Below are positions 1 to 7,790 of a stretch of 15,741 bases of DNA, in pieces. Origin of the DNA: an uncultured Chloroflexaceae bacterium (GTDB taxonomy: Bacteria; Chloroflexota; Chloroflexia; Chloroflexales; Chloroflexaceae). Positions within the stretch are counted from its first letter, which is position 1. The number at the start of each line of letters is the position of its first letter. Under the pieces are notes generated by a model that was not told where the DNA came from, did no database searches, and saw only the letters and a program-made list of their open reading frames with translations. Made by a program: the position numbers and the translations under genes. Location of the stretch: positions 1 through 15,741 of the forward strand of contig CAKZQX010000543.1 of the NCBI GenBank assembly GCA_937141995.1, written 5' to 3'.

Positions 1-1290
1 CTCGGAGCCAAACAGGAAGGGATCGCTATCAACCAGCCGGTCGGCCAGCACCACCCGGCCATTGATCAGCGTGGGGTAGGATTCGTAGGCAATCGGCACC
101 CGCTCCTGCACCACAAACGGCGTGGTCAGTGCCGCTGCCAGCGCCGCCTCCCAATGGTCAGGCGACACCTCCCAGCCAATCGTGATCTGCCGGCCGCCAT
201 AGCCATCGTCCGGTTTGAGCAGCAGTCGCTCACGGTTGGTCCGCGCAAACGTCGGCAGATCGATCCGCTCGCCCTGGTAGGTCGTCTCCCCCGGTTGCAC
301 CGGACGCGTCCAGGGCACATGCCGCTGAATAGCGACCTGTTCCTCCGGCGTAAAGAGCGCCGCGAAGCGCTCATTGGTCAGCAGGGCAAAGAGCGACTTC
401 TTGTGCAGCAACCGGGACCGGAACGAGTTGACCAGCACGCAGGCACCCGCCGCATACGCCTGCAGCAGCGGATGCGCCAACAGGTCATCGCCATAGTGCT
501 GCAGCAACTCGCTTGTCAGCACCCGCTTGTAGACAATCGTAATCAGTTGTTCCGAGCCACCGGCGGCGGGGCGGGCATAGAGTTTGCCCCCGCGCCAGAC
601 CAGGTCATCGGGCGTGCAGATCAGCGCGGGCAATCCCTGCTGCGCAAAGTAGGCGCGGAACAGCTCAAACTCGGTCGCGGTCGGCACACCGGCCCAGTCC
701 ACAATCGCAATCCGGGGCGTACCACCGGGCGAACCGGCCGTACGCCAGGCATTGAGCAGCGTATCGGCCATGCACTGACGGACGGGCAGCGTGTGAACAC
801 GATAGTGCTGGGCAAACACCTGCATCACCGGCAGATCCAGGAAGATCGCGCCGGCCACATCGGTGTAGGCAATCGCTGCCGGACTCTCGGCATTGTACTC
901 AATAAACTGGAGCGACGCGCCATCAACCGTAAGAAACGTATCCATCCGCGAGTGGGCGCTAGGTTCGGCATAGCCGGGAGGCAGCGCCAGCAGCGCCTGC
1001 TCCGCCGGGGTAAACTGCAGTACCGCACGCACCGCGTCACCGGTCGATCCCGGCTGCAACGCCAGGGCTGCAACCCGCCGCGCGGCCTGTGCCACCAGAT
1101 GGCCGGCCTGCTGCAGGTGGGCATACTGCCCGGCGGTCAGCAGGCGCGGGCGCAGCACCGTTACCAGTGGCCGGTCGCCGAAGAAGAGCCGCTCCGACCG
1201 CAGCCCTTCGGTCAGGCACTGCTGCGATGTTTGGGCCAGCGCCGAATCAGCCAGCAGACTGTGGTAGTGAGTTATCGCCGCGCTGAGCAT
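1..1290 (-). CDS. Permuted ATP-grasp / glutathionylspermidine-synthase-like ligase, 3' end outside the window
   Basis: An open frame runs without a stop from an ATG at 1288-1290 to the window edge: 430 codons, C-terminus missing. What is seen: 'IEYNAESPA' (residues 130-138), 'VYKRVL' (253-258), 'NSFRSRLLHKKSLFALL' (288-304), then 'LLLKPDDGYGGRQ' (356-368) and 'VVQERVP' (393-399). An acidic/Asn metal-site motif placed before the lysine- and glycine-rich ATP-binding segments is the order known in circularly permuted ATP-grasp enzymes and glutathionylspermidine-synthase-like proteins, which form amide bonds through an acyl-phosphate. Substrates cannot be read from the sequence. The start follows 'CAGGGAACC', a weak ribosome site; only a CTG lies in frame just upstream. 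It begins 46 nt after the stop of another ATP-grasp gene, so the two probably share a transcript and a pathway. The overlapping opposite-strand frame (154-1428) has no recognisable domain. Family confident, reaction unknown. Confidence 0.82.
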   Translation of the reverse strand, partial: MLSAAITHYHSLLADSALAQTSQQCLTEGLRSERLFFGDRPLVTVLRPRLLTAGQYAHLQQAGHLVAQAARRVAALALQPGSTGDAVRAVLQFTPAEQALLALPPGYAEPSAHSRMDTFLTVDGASLQFIEYNAESPAAIAYTDVAGAIFLDLPVMQVFAQHYRVHTLPVRQCMADTLLNAWRTAGSPGGTPRIAIVDWAGVPTATEFELFRAYFAQQGLPALICTPDDLVWRGGKLYARPAAGGSEQLITIVYKRVLTSELLQHYGDDLLAHPLLQAYAAGACVLVNSFRSRLLHKKSLFALLTNERFAALFTPEEQVAIQRHVPWTRPVQPGETTYQGERIDLPTFARTNRERLLLKPDDGYGGRQITIGWEVSPDHWEAALAAALTTPFVVQERVPIAYESYPTLINGRVVLADRLVDSDPFLFGSE

Positions 1291-1336
1291 GGTTCCCTGT
1301 TCTGTCTGCTGGAGATTCTCGTCAGGCGCGGACAGC

Positions 1337-2275
1337 CTACTGGTCGATCTGATTGGGCCAGCGGAAGGGCGGCGGCTGCCGACGTTCGCCCAGCGCCAGG
1401 TCCAGCGCGTAATCGGCCATTGTTTTGACCACCCAGTCAAAATAGTGCGGCGTCAGCGAGTTTACATCAAAATCGGGGGCCGGATTGGTGAAGTCAATTG
1501 CGTAGGGCACGCCATCTTTAAGCGCAAACTCAATCGCATTCATATCATAGCCCAGGGCGCGATTTAACTTGATCGCATCCGCAACGACCCGCTCCCCCTC
1601 TTCCAGCGTCAGGTAGTGATCATCACGGAAGTAGCGGTGCGGCCAGGGCGCCGTCACATCAAACTTGATCGTCATAATATTCTCTTCACCGATGCAGATG
1701 CAGCGGACATATTTTTCCCAGGCGATATACTCCTGCAGCATCATTGTCTCGGTACCGGTCTGATTGTAGACCATCCAGAGTTCATCGCGCGAGTTGACCT
1801 TGTAGACCCGCTTCATCCCGCCGCCCCAGACCGGCTTGAGGATCAGCGGGAACCCGCCCAGATAATCGATATGCTCATCCCAGGGAATTGGATAGGTCAG
1901 GTTGCGCAACGACTCGGCCACAATGCTGTCGGAATAGCCCTGCGAGGGCAGCGCAACCGTGCGTGGGTGCGCCAGTCCCAGACGTGTAGCCAGACTCGCG
2001 CCAAAGAATTTATCGTCGGCGCTCCACCAGAAGGGGTTGTTAATCACAACCGTCCCGGCCAGCGCCACCGTTTTTAAGAATGTACGATAGTAGGGTATCT
2101 CGTGACTGATACGATCCACAATCACTGCATAATTGCATGGCTCAGCCATATGTGTTCCGGCCAGCTTTACAAAATCGGCAGTTACATCCTCTGCGCGCCG
2201 GTTAATCTCATCAATAAAGGCCGGGGGCCAGGACCACTCCCGCCCGACCAGAATGCCAATTTTCTTTACCGCCAC
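1337..2275 (-). CDS. RimK/glutathione-synthetase-like ATP-grasp ligase
   Basis: This is a 312-aa cytosolic protein of typical ATP-grasp size. The N-terminal third (1-80) looks like the pre-ATP-grasp Rossmann-like domain and ends in 'VINNPFWWSADDKF' (77-90). The central part has 'FPLILKPVWGGG' (142-153), where K147 and the glycine loop should hold ATP phosphates, and the hinge 'LQEYI' (180-184). The C-terminal part has 'AIEFALKDGVPYAIDFTNPAP' around 247-267; E249, D261 and N264 match the Mg-binding E/D-x-N pattern. Such enzymes ligate a carboxylate to an amine or amino acid with ATP. The start is GTG (2273-2275), chosen because 'TAGGAG' lies 6 nt upstream. It is the first gene of a two-gene set with the permuted ATP-grasp gene downstream, which suggests successive couplings on a peptide-like small molecule. 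The substrate is unknown; it could also be a hypothetical D-Ala-D-Ala-ligase relative. Confidence 0.85.
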   Translation of the reverse strand: MAVKKIGILVGREWSWPPAFIDEINRRAEDVTADFVKLAGTHMAEPCNYAVIVDRISHEIPYYRTFLKTVALAGTVVINNPFWWSADDKFFGASLATRLGLAHPRTVALPSQGYSDSIVAESLRNLTYPIPWDEHIDYLGGFPLILKPVWGGGMKRVYKVNSRDELWMVYNQTGTETMMLQEYIAWEKYVRCICIGEENIMTIKFDVTAPWPHRYFRDDHYLTLEEGERVVADAIKLNRALGYDMNAIEFALKDGVPYAIDFTNPAPDFDVNSLTPHYFDWVVKTMADYALDLALGERRQPPPFRWPNQIDQ

Positions 2276-2323
2276 GGTATCTCCTACTTCAGTGCATTAT
2301 AGAGCAATACAGTAGCTCCTTGG

Positions 2324-2653
2324 CACGACGTACGCGGTGGGTCTACAAACCGGGCGTTTGAGCCCGATAACGCCCGGTTTCGCCTGCGGCAGCGGGGTAC
2401 GTCTCTGTTCTTGGTCATAAAAAAAGCACGTTGTGCATTTTTTATGACCAAGATCTGACCCCATTCCGCCCTGCCGGCGGCGAATCGGATCGTTCCTCCC
2501 GGCAACTGCCTGGTTTGGAACCGACCGCGTAATGCCTGTTCCTTGACATGAGTTACGCGGTGCGGTCTGTTCCGCCATAAGACGTTGTGCAAAGTTGTGT
2601 GAAAAAGCATGGAATCTTCCGCCCTGCTGTTGGAACCGACCGCGTAACTCCGG
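2324..2653. repeat. Locus A: two degraded tandem units of the inverted-repeat (MITE-like) family
   Basis: Unit A1 spans about 2324-2538 and A2 about 2546-2653. A1 starts with a decayed terminal repeat (2324-2338). It then has a 10-bp hairpin (arms 2347-2356 and 2371-2380), the left GC block 'CGCCTGCGGCAG' (2381-2392), a long central hairpin with 20-nt arms 2410-2429 and 2433-2452 (one mismatch, 3-nt loop GTT), and the right block 'CTGCCGGCGGCG' (2471-2482). The junction with A2 is an inverted repeat, ACCGCGTAA (2524-2532) facing TTACGCGGT (2553-2561). A2 is shorter, has lost most of the central stem, and ends with 'GACCGCGTAACTC' near 2638-2650. The same blocks recur at 7422-7991 and 15530-15713. 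Open frames here (for example 2284-2721, minus) are made of repeat sequence and are not treated as genes. Confidence 0.8.
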
Positions 2654-2735
2654 TTGCTTGAGGTTCCATTCAATGGAAAACTATGCAGCAATACGCCTGA
2701 TTGTACCATACGTTCGCCCATTCCCGGTACAGCAA

Positions 2736-2763
2736 AAGGGGCGCAGCTTACGCCACGCCCCTT
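2736..2763 (-). terminator. Intrinsic terminator of the AlbA_2/membrane-protein operon
   Basis: Read on the minus strand, an 8-bp perfect stem AAGGGGCG/CGCCCCTT (arms 2756-2763 and 2736-2743, 12-nt loop) is followed by TTGCT, giving a short U-run. It begins 26 nt after the stop of the 595-aa gene, the expected place for an operon terminator. Confidence 0.7.
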
Positions 2764-2788
2764 CGCTCCCTCCGCCTCGCCTGCGCCA

Positions 2789-4576
2789 CTACATCGGCAG
2801 CAGAAGTGCGCTATCCAGATGGCTGCTCACCTGCGCCAGCAACACATCGGCGCGCCTGGGCGTACTGGTGTCGCGTGGATCATGCAGGGCATTAATCCGT
2901 ATGTCGATATGGGTATCGGGCTTCTCCTCGAACACCTCAGTAATGTAATCCTGCCCGGTGACAACAATATGCAGGTCAAGCGCGGTCAGCATCTCGGGCA
3001 GATACTGACGACCCACAATATCCCAGTAGTACAACTGCTTGCGCAGCGTACCGGCAGGGTCTAACCGGGGCGTCGCCTGTTCGATGCGCAGCAACTCAAC
3101 GCCGCACTCACTCAACGCCCGCAAGATCTTCTGCATCAGTTCGTGATCGGGGGCACAGGGACAATCAATTGCGTGAACGCAGACAAACTCATGCTCCTGC
3201 TGCAGGCGACGCGTGTCAACGAGCAGTTCCCCCGTGATCGTACTGGAACAGGCAACTTCCGGCGGCGTGTCGTGGACAACGCGCAAACCGCGCGCATCCC
3301 ACAGATTCGCGGCCTTGACGTGCAGGCCGGAGATTAAGCCTTCAACGGAGCACTGGTACGAGCCACGCAGGGTATGCTGATGCTGCAAGATTCGTTCAAA
3401 CTCCAGGACTGGCTCGCGGAACGTCACGTTGAGTACCAGCGGTGACTTGTCGCGGGGCAGGAACAGCCGCCGCCAGATCACACATTCGCGCTGCTCATCG
3501 TAGCGCCCCAATCCTACCCGCTCCACTGTCAGCCAGTCGGGAATGGGCAGGGTGCATTCTTCCAGCGCGCACAACTGGTCGGAAGCACCGTGCCAGCGGA
3601 AGTGCAGTTCGAGCGTGTAACTATCATCGCTGCTCAAGCGGGGCGTACACTCCAGCGGGAAGCGGCGACTCTCCGGATAGCGATCACCTTGAAACTTGTC
3701 CGGGAGAATCTCGTAGGGCAGGTCAAAGGTCGCCAGGGGACCGGCATCCTTGCGATAGGTGCGGTCGCGTAGCGCGGTCGGGATGGGCCGGCGCAACCAG
3801 AGTTGATGCCCATTCCGCAGCGCCGTTGCATCAAATTGCACCGCTTGCATCTGTTCCAACGCCAGGATACCGGCATAGAACTGACCAGTGCCGTTCAGGT
3901 TACGCCGGCAATACTGCTGGTACAGCGATACCACATCGTCGGGCGGGGCAACTTCCAGCGTCAACTGCCCCGATTGCCGGGTGATACTGGTCATCGGCAG
4001 GTGGGCCGGGTCACTGGTTGGCGTAATGGTCAGATGCTCCTGAACTTTTAGTTTGTACGTGCAGTTGACCAGCGGGAAATCGCGCACAGTGGGCTGCTGC
4101 CGCACCGCCGTGCCCAGACGTATTTGATGCACTTTTCCGACGCCCCACCAGAGCAGACCACCGGTTGTACTGATAGCCAGCGCAACGACGGCATAGATAC
4201 CGATTTGTTCAATTGAGCCTGCTGTAGGCAGGCGAAGGAGCAACAGCCATGTGGCCGCTCCCAGCGCCAGGATGTACAACCCGGCCAACATGAGCAGCAG
4301 GAGCGGATTCCAGGTAAAATGCTGCCGGTCGCGGGTGTGCGCTGCCGAGAAGAAAGCCCGGTTCAGCTCCGGTAGCCCCGGAAACTCCTCCTGCGTATAC
4401 CAGGGCCGCCGCTGCTGCGGATTCATTTCGATGCGCGTCAGGTATTGCCCGGTATGGTGGCAGATCGCATAGACATTCGGGTCATCGCTCTGGTCACTCC
4501 GCACCGCTGAACTACACGCCGGGACAATCAGCGGCCGGGACGGCTTGGTTGGGTTGGTTAGATTGGAGGTCGTCAT
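2789..4576 (-). CDS. Unknown two-TM membrane protein, partner of the AlbA_2 protein
   Basis: I do not recognise the family of this 595-aa protein. It has a hydrophilic N-terminal segment (1-88) with a possible small folded part ('NVYAICHHTGQYLTRIEMNP', 34-53). Two hydrophobic helices follow at about 90-116 ('NPLLLLMLAGLYILALG') and 122-146 ('IGIYAVVALAISTTGGLLWW'), then a large soluble region (150-595) rich in beta-type alternation. There is no signal peptide, so both large parts probably face the cytoplasm with the helix pair as a hairpin anchor; this is inference. The C-terminal part (about 465-560) has 'KQLYYWDIVGRQYLPEM' and could be a ligand or nucleotide-binding fold, but no catalytic signature is visible. 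The start ATG (4574-4576) is 11 nt after the stop of the 794-aa gene. That stop overlaps the strong site 'GAGGAG', which sits 6 nt before the ATG, indicating translational coupling and a shared function. A terminator follows 26 nt downstream of the stop. Confidence 0.85.
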   Translation of the reverse strand: MTTSNLTNPTKPSRPLIVPACSSAVRSDQSDDPNVYAICHHTGQYLTRIEMNPQQRRPWYTQEEFPGLPELNRAFFSAAHTRDRQHFTWNPLLLLMLAGLYILALGAATWLLLLRLPTAGSIEQIGIYAVVALAISTTGGLLWWGVGKVHQIRLGTAVRQQPTVRDFPLVNCTYKLKVQEHLTITPTSDPAHLPMTSITRQSGQLTLEVAPPDDVVSLYQQYCRRNLNGTGQFYAGILALEQMQAVQFDATALRNGHQLWLRRPIPTALRDRTYRKDAGPLATFDLPYEILPDKFQGDRYPESRRFPLECTPRLSSDDSYTLELHFRWHGASDQLCALEECTLPIPDWLTVERVGLGRYDEQRECVIWRRLFLPRDKSPLVLNVTFREPVLEFERILQHQHTLRGSYQCSVEGLISGLHVKAANLWDARGLRVVHDTPPEVACSSTITGELLVDTRRLQQEHEFVCVHAIDCPCAPDHELMQKILRALSECGVELLRIEQATPRLDPAGTLRKQLYYWDIVGRQYLPEMLTALDLHIVVTGQDYITEVFEEKPDTHIDIRINALHDPRDTSTPRRADVLLAQVSSHLDSALLLPM

Positions 4577-4587
4577 AGGTTTCTCCT

Positions 4588-6972
4588 CTACTCGGTGTGG
4601 AGATATTGGAACCGCCGACTGATCAGTTCATACAAGTCCAGGTGCAGGTGGGCTATCTCCGCACTTGCCGCCGGGTCCATCTCGCCCCCGCTTTCGAGCA
4701 ACACCTGAATTTCCGTCAGAGCGGTTTGTAAATATTTGCGGTCGATCCGCTCTTCGTAGCGCAGTTCGCGGGCAAGCGCAGTCGGGTTACAGGCGATTCC
4801 GGCGGTAAACTTTATATCGCTGAATGCTTTATTGCGTACCCCCCGGATAACCTTCCAGTCTGCCGATGGTGTGACGGTATCGGTGACAGCAAAGCCGTTT
4901 GTACCCGTCGCGGCCGGTTTCACATAAAACTCCAGGTCGGTAAAGATCTGCTGAAGATCGGCCAGCCGATCCGCGTCAAGCGTTACATCGGGAACGCGGA
5001 AGCGCAGCAGCGAGGTCCGCCGGCGTCGCTTGAAGAGTTCCTGCGCCTGCACCGTAAACTCGAGCCGCAGATGTGTACGCTTCTTGATCGGCAGATCATT
5101 AAACCATGTACGAGTATGCTCGCCCGCCTCCGGCTTAACACCCAGATTGGTCGCCAGCACATCGTCAAAGCGGACAAACAACCGTCCCTGGAGGATCGGA
5201 TCGGCAGTCCGGCTCACCCGACCATCAGCGGCAATGGTCATCAGTGCCTGGTTGATCGGGATAGTCAACATACAACTCTGTCCGGTTTTCTGCGGGTGCG
5301 GAGCGAAGGGCTGCTGTTCCCAGATGATGGCATGCCGCTGCGCATCATACCGTCGCTTTTGCTGCTCACCATCAATACGGGACGATTTAGGCGGCTGCAT
5401 CGGCCAGTACAACTCACCATAGACCAGATTGACTTTGTCTTGCTTCTTGCCGTCGCCCTGATCATTCCGCTTGAGATAGCGGGTAAACACTTCATCGGTG
5501 CTCAACGTCTTCAGGTTGCGTCCGGCCCAGTCATATGCTTTTCCAGCGTAGAGCATTACCGGCATTGTAATATCCGCGAGACGAATGATCGCAACCCACT
5601 CGCCGGCAATAACCGCCAGCCTGATGGACGGTGGCTTCATGCCCGGCAGGCACTGCGCCAGTTCCGTTTGCAGATACGCATGCAGGTGTTGCCGGAGTCG
5701 CCAGCGCAGTTGTTGCAGCGGTACATGGGTTGTCCAGGCGGCAGGCAGGTTTCGCAGCACAACTACCCCGTTCTTCTGCCCGGCATTAATCAGACCGGAG
5801 ATTGCCGGGCCGAGTGTGAGCGTGTCAATCCCATCGCCGGCGTTGAGTACAATCACATCAGCGCAGTTACCCAGCTTGAGCACATCCGTCAGTTCAAGAT
5901 AGCTCAACTGCTGCCGTTTCCAGCGGCGCGGTGGACGCGGCGCGCGCTTATGCATTGTGACATTCCCCTTGCGCCGGTAGATAAACCCGGCAAGCTGGTA
6001 GGGTGCAGCAGGTTGCTCCTCCGCCGGGTCAAGCCGCGGCGGACGGATCACCGGTACCGGAAGCTGCTGCATCCATGTGGACGGCCCGGCGGCAGCCTGG
6101 GGCTTCTGCGCGGGTTTCACCTCAACAACGGCCACAAACTTGCCGTCTTTTTCGTGATATTTTGGCGGCGCAACGGGCACATGTGGCTTACAACGCAGCG
6201 TGGCATGGAGCAGCGCCTGCTGGACATGTTCCTGGCGGGAAGCATCGTTATGTCCGGGAAGACCGATGACCGCGCCATCCCGGTCAACACCCAGGAGAAT
6301 ACGCCCCTCACTGGTGCTGTTTGCCAGCGCAACCAGGCTTTGCGCCAGTTCAGTGACAGCAGCATCACCCTCGATCTGGGGCAGAAAGATCTGCCGGTCG
6401 TTCTCCCGCTTGTCAAGCATCTCGTTCAATTCCTGGCCGGGTGCTTTGGGTGATTTCGTCAGCAGATCGGGAGCCCAGAGGTGTAACCGTAAACGCAGGC
6501 TGGTGTCGGATATATCGCTCCGATCGCCGGCACCATCCGGCGCTGAGGATGCATATTCATGCAACAGGCGTTCCAGGCTTTCGATACCATCGAACATTTC
6601 ACCCTGAACGTCGATAAGGGTATCCTTTGGCTGAGGCAGGGGAAAGTCCATGGGAAGCAACATCTGCCGACAACTCTTAATGTAGAGTGGCAAATTAGAA
6701 CCGGCCGGCATTGTAACCGGAATTGTCTGGGGAGCTGCGGGATCGTCGGGTAGGTTTACCTGCACCCGACCAAGATCAAGCATATCCGGAGGTGTGGGCA
6801 TACTGCCCAGTTTATGCGATCCATAGGCGCGCTGTTTTTCATAAGGAATCTGTACTTTAACAGTTACCTTGCCCTCCTTCCATGTGACGACCGACTTCTC
6901 ACCCAGTACAATTTCATAGGTATGATGCTCATCCACCTGGATGGCCGCCTCTGCTCGCTGTGCGTCGCTCAT
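4588..6972 (-). CDS. AlbA_2 (Schlafen-type) domain protein with a probable second divergent copy
   Basis: This is a 794-aa cytosolic protein. An N-terminal region of unknown fold (1-185) is followed by an AlbA_2-like domain (about 190-345). Its hallmark is 'LAQSLVALANSTSEGRILLG' (209-228) followed by 'VDRDGAVIGLPG', matching the family pattern of helix, ANt-x-GG, iGVdd-G and ivG. The domain continues with 'KFVAVVEVKPAQ' (278-289) and 'AGFIYRRKGN' (328-337), the usual YiR-x-Gn end. Residues 370-502 repeat this layout with weaker signals: 'LGPAISGLINAGQKNGVVVL' (387-406), 'EWVAIIRLADITMPV' (458-472) and 'AGKAYDWAGRNLKTLSTDEV' (476-495). The C-terminal third (570-794) is unassigned and ends in helices. 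AlbA_2 domains bind nucleic acids and occur in transcription regulators, Schlafen-like nucleases and defence proteins; which role applies here is not visible. The start ATG follows 'GAGGGAT'. It is first in an operon with the two-TM protein. Confidence 0.85.
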   Translation of the reverse strand: MSDAQRAEAAIQVDEHHTYEIVLGEKSVVTWKEGKVTVKVQIPYEKQRAYGSHKLGSMPTPPDMLDLGRVQVNLPDDPAAPQTIPVTMPAGSNLPLYIKSCRQMLLPMDFPLPQPKDTLIDVQGEMFDGIESLERLLHEYASSAPDGAGDRSDISDTSLRLRLHLWAPDLLTKSPKAPGQELNEMLDKRENDRQIFLPQIEGDAAVTELAQSLVALANSTSEGRILLGVDRDGAVIGLPGHNDASRQEHVQQALLHATLRCKPHVPVAPPKYHEKDGKFVAVVEVKPAQKPQAAAGPSTWMQQLPVPVIRPPRLDPAEEQPAAPYQLAGFIYRRKGNVTMHKRAPRPPRRWKRQQLSYLELTDVLKLGNCADVIVLNAGDGIDTLTLGPAISGLINAGQKNGVVVLRNLPAAWTTHVPLQQLRWRLRQHLHAYLQTELAQCLPGMKPPSIRLAVIAGEWVAIIRLADITMPVMLYAGKAYDWAGRNLKTLSTDEVFTRYLKRNDQGDGKKQDKVNLVYGELYWPMQPPKSSRIDGEQQKRRYDAQRHAIIWEQQPFAPHPQKTGQSCMLTIPINQALMTIAADGRVSRTADPILQGRLFVRFDDVLATNLGVKPEAGEHTRTWFNDLPIKKRTHLRLEFTVQAQELFKRRRRTSLLRFRVPDVTLDADRLADLQQIFTDLEFYVKPAATGTNGFAVTDTVTPSADWKVIRGVRNKAFSDIKFTAGIACNPTALARELRYEERIDRKYLQTALTEIQVLLESGGEMDPAASAEIAHLHLDLYELISRRFQYLHTE

Positions 6973-7421
6973 AATATCCCTCTAAAATGTCTATTCCATA
7001 TTGCTTTGTTCGGGAATCTCGCAAAGATCGCCGGCTAATGTCCTCCTGTCCAGGGGGCTGGGGAACTACGCTCGAAACTCTGCTGAAAGGGGAGTGACAC
7101 ATCGGCGTGCCATCTCACACTGGCCCGGTCAATTGCCTGCCATGCCGGTTACGCGGGCGACATGATCAGGCAATGAAAAGTCTGCGGTAGAAATCCTGCC
7201 GTTGACGACTGCGACAAGGTAAAAATTTCTACTGTTGATTGCGGCTTCTAAATCCAACCGGATTTATGACTTAATCGACCAACTCCAGTGTATACTGCAG
7301 ACTGTGTAGTCGTACTAATAATATACACACTACTCAGCAGAATTGCAATAAAAATTTCCTTAAAACAGTTTTTTCGCATTTTGTAAAAAGCGACTGTGCT
7401 GATACTTTTACAAACTTTTAA
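6973..7421. other. Gene-free upstream region of the AlbA_2 operon, AT-rich in its distal half
   Basis: I see no gene, tRNA or clear repeat here. The part from 6973 to about 7210 has ordinary composition. From about 7215 to 7421 it becomes AT-rich, with A/T runs at 7221-7228, 7350-7373 and 7403-7421, which is typical of a promoter or regulatory zone for the minus-strand operon starting at 6972. No convincing -35/-10 pair with good spacing could be chosen by eye on the minus strand, so no promoter is called. Confidence 0.4.
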
Positions 7422-7645
7422 TTACACGCGTTAGACGGTGTGCGTTCAAACTGACCGTGTAACGCGATAACGGCCTATTTCGCCGGCGATAGCATGGGAC
7501 GTTTTCTGTCTTTTCCGGAACATGGGGCACGTTATGCCCCATGTTCCGGAAAAAGCATGTCCCATTCCACACTGCCGTCGGCGCATCGGGCCGTCCTTCC
7601 CGGCACATGCCAGATGTGCATGCCGACCGCGTAACTCCTGTTAAT
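7422..7645 (+). repeat. Locus B unit 1 of the inverted-repeat family
   Basis: The unit begins with the terminal repeat TTACACGCGTTAGACGGT (7422-7439) and has the left block CGCCGGCGATAGCATGGGAC (7481-7500). Its central hairpin has perfect 19-nt arms (7511-7529 and 7535-7553) around the 5-nt loop CGTTA. The right block spans 7561-7586, and the inward terminal repeat ACCGCGTAACTC (7626-7637) pairs across 5 nt with the start of unit 2. The block order matches A1 and C (arbitrarily plus). The stem sequence is unrelated to those of A1 and B3 apart from the apex. Confidence 0.8.
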
Positions 7646-7790
7646 TACACGAGTTACGCGGTACGGTCTATTCCGGCCCGATGCCGGACCCAAACGCCGG
7701 TTGCGCCTGCGGCAGCATGGGACGTAATCTACCTTCCTGCCGGAGGCGAAATTCCGCGCCGGGTCAACGACCGCGTAACGCGTGTTAATT
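7646..7790 (+). repeat. Locus B unit 2, internally deleted: no central hairpin
   Basis: The terminal repeat TTACACGAGTTACGCGGT (its core within 7645-7662) is followed by the left block CGCCTGCGGCAGCATGGGAC (7704-7723). After only a few bases comes the right block TTCCTGCCGGAGGCGAAATT (7734-7753). The long central stem found in units A1, B1 and B3 is missing. The unit ends in a 17-nt arm (7769-7785) that faces its inverted partner (7791-7807) at the start of unit 3 with a single mismatch, around the spacer TAATT. Confidence 0.8.

Noticed and set aside
154..1428. 424-aa plus-strand open frame
   Set aside because: It is the antisense of a 430-codon minus-strand frame that shows clear ATP-grasp motifs; the plus-strand product has no domain and is rich in Arg/Gln as antisense frames in GC-rich DNA often are.
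2284..2721. 145-aa and 93-aa minus-strand frames
   Set aside because: They consist of inverted-repeat element sequence and hairpin arms, with no ribosome site or domain.
5071..6453. 460-aa plus-strand open frame opposite the AlbA_2 gene
   Set aside because: It has no recognisable motif, while the minus-strand frame covers it with a known domain, a good ribosome site and operon context.
7100..7210. Possible tRNA or small structured RNA before the AlbA_2 operon
   Set aside because: No cloverleaf, no T-loop consensus GGTTCRANYC and no matching acceptor stem could be found by eye.
7224..7238. AATTTCTACTGTTGA, reminiscent of the 3' part of a Cas12a CRISPR repeat
   Set aside because: It occurs once, lacks the GTAGAT half that closes the hairpin, and there are no spacers or cas genes nearby.
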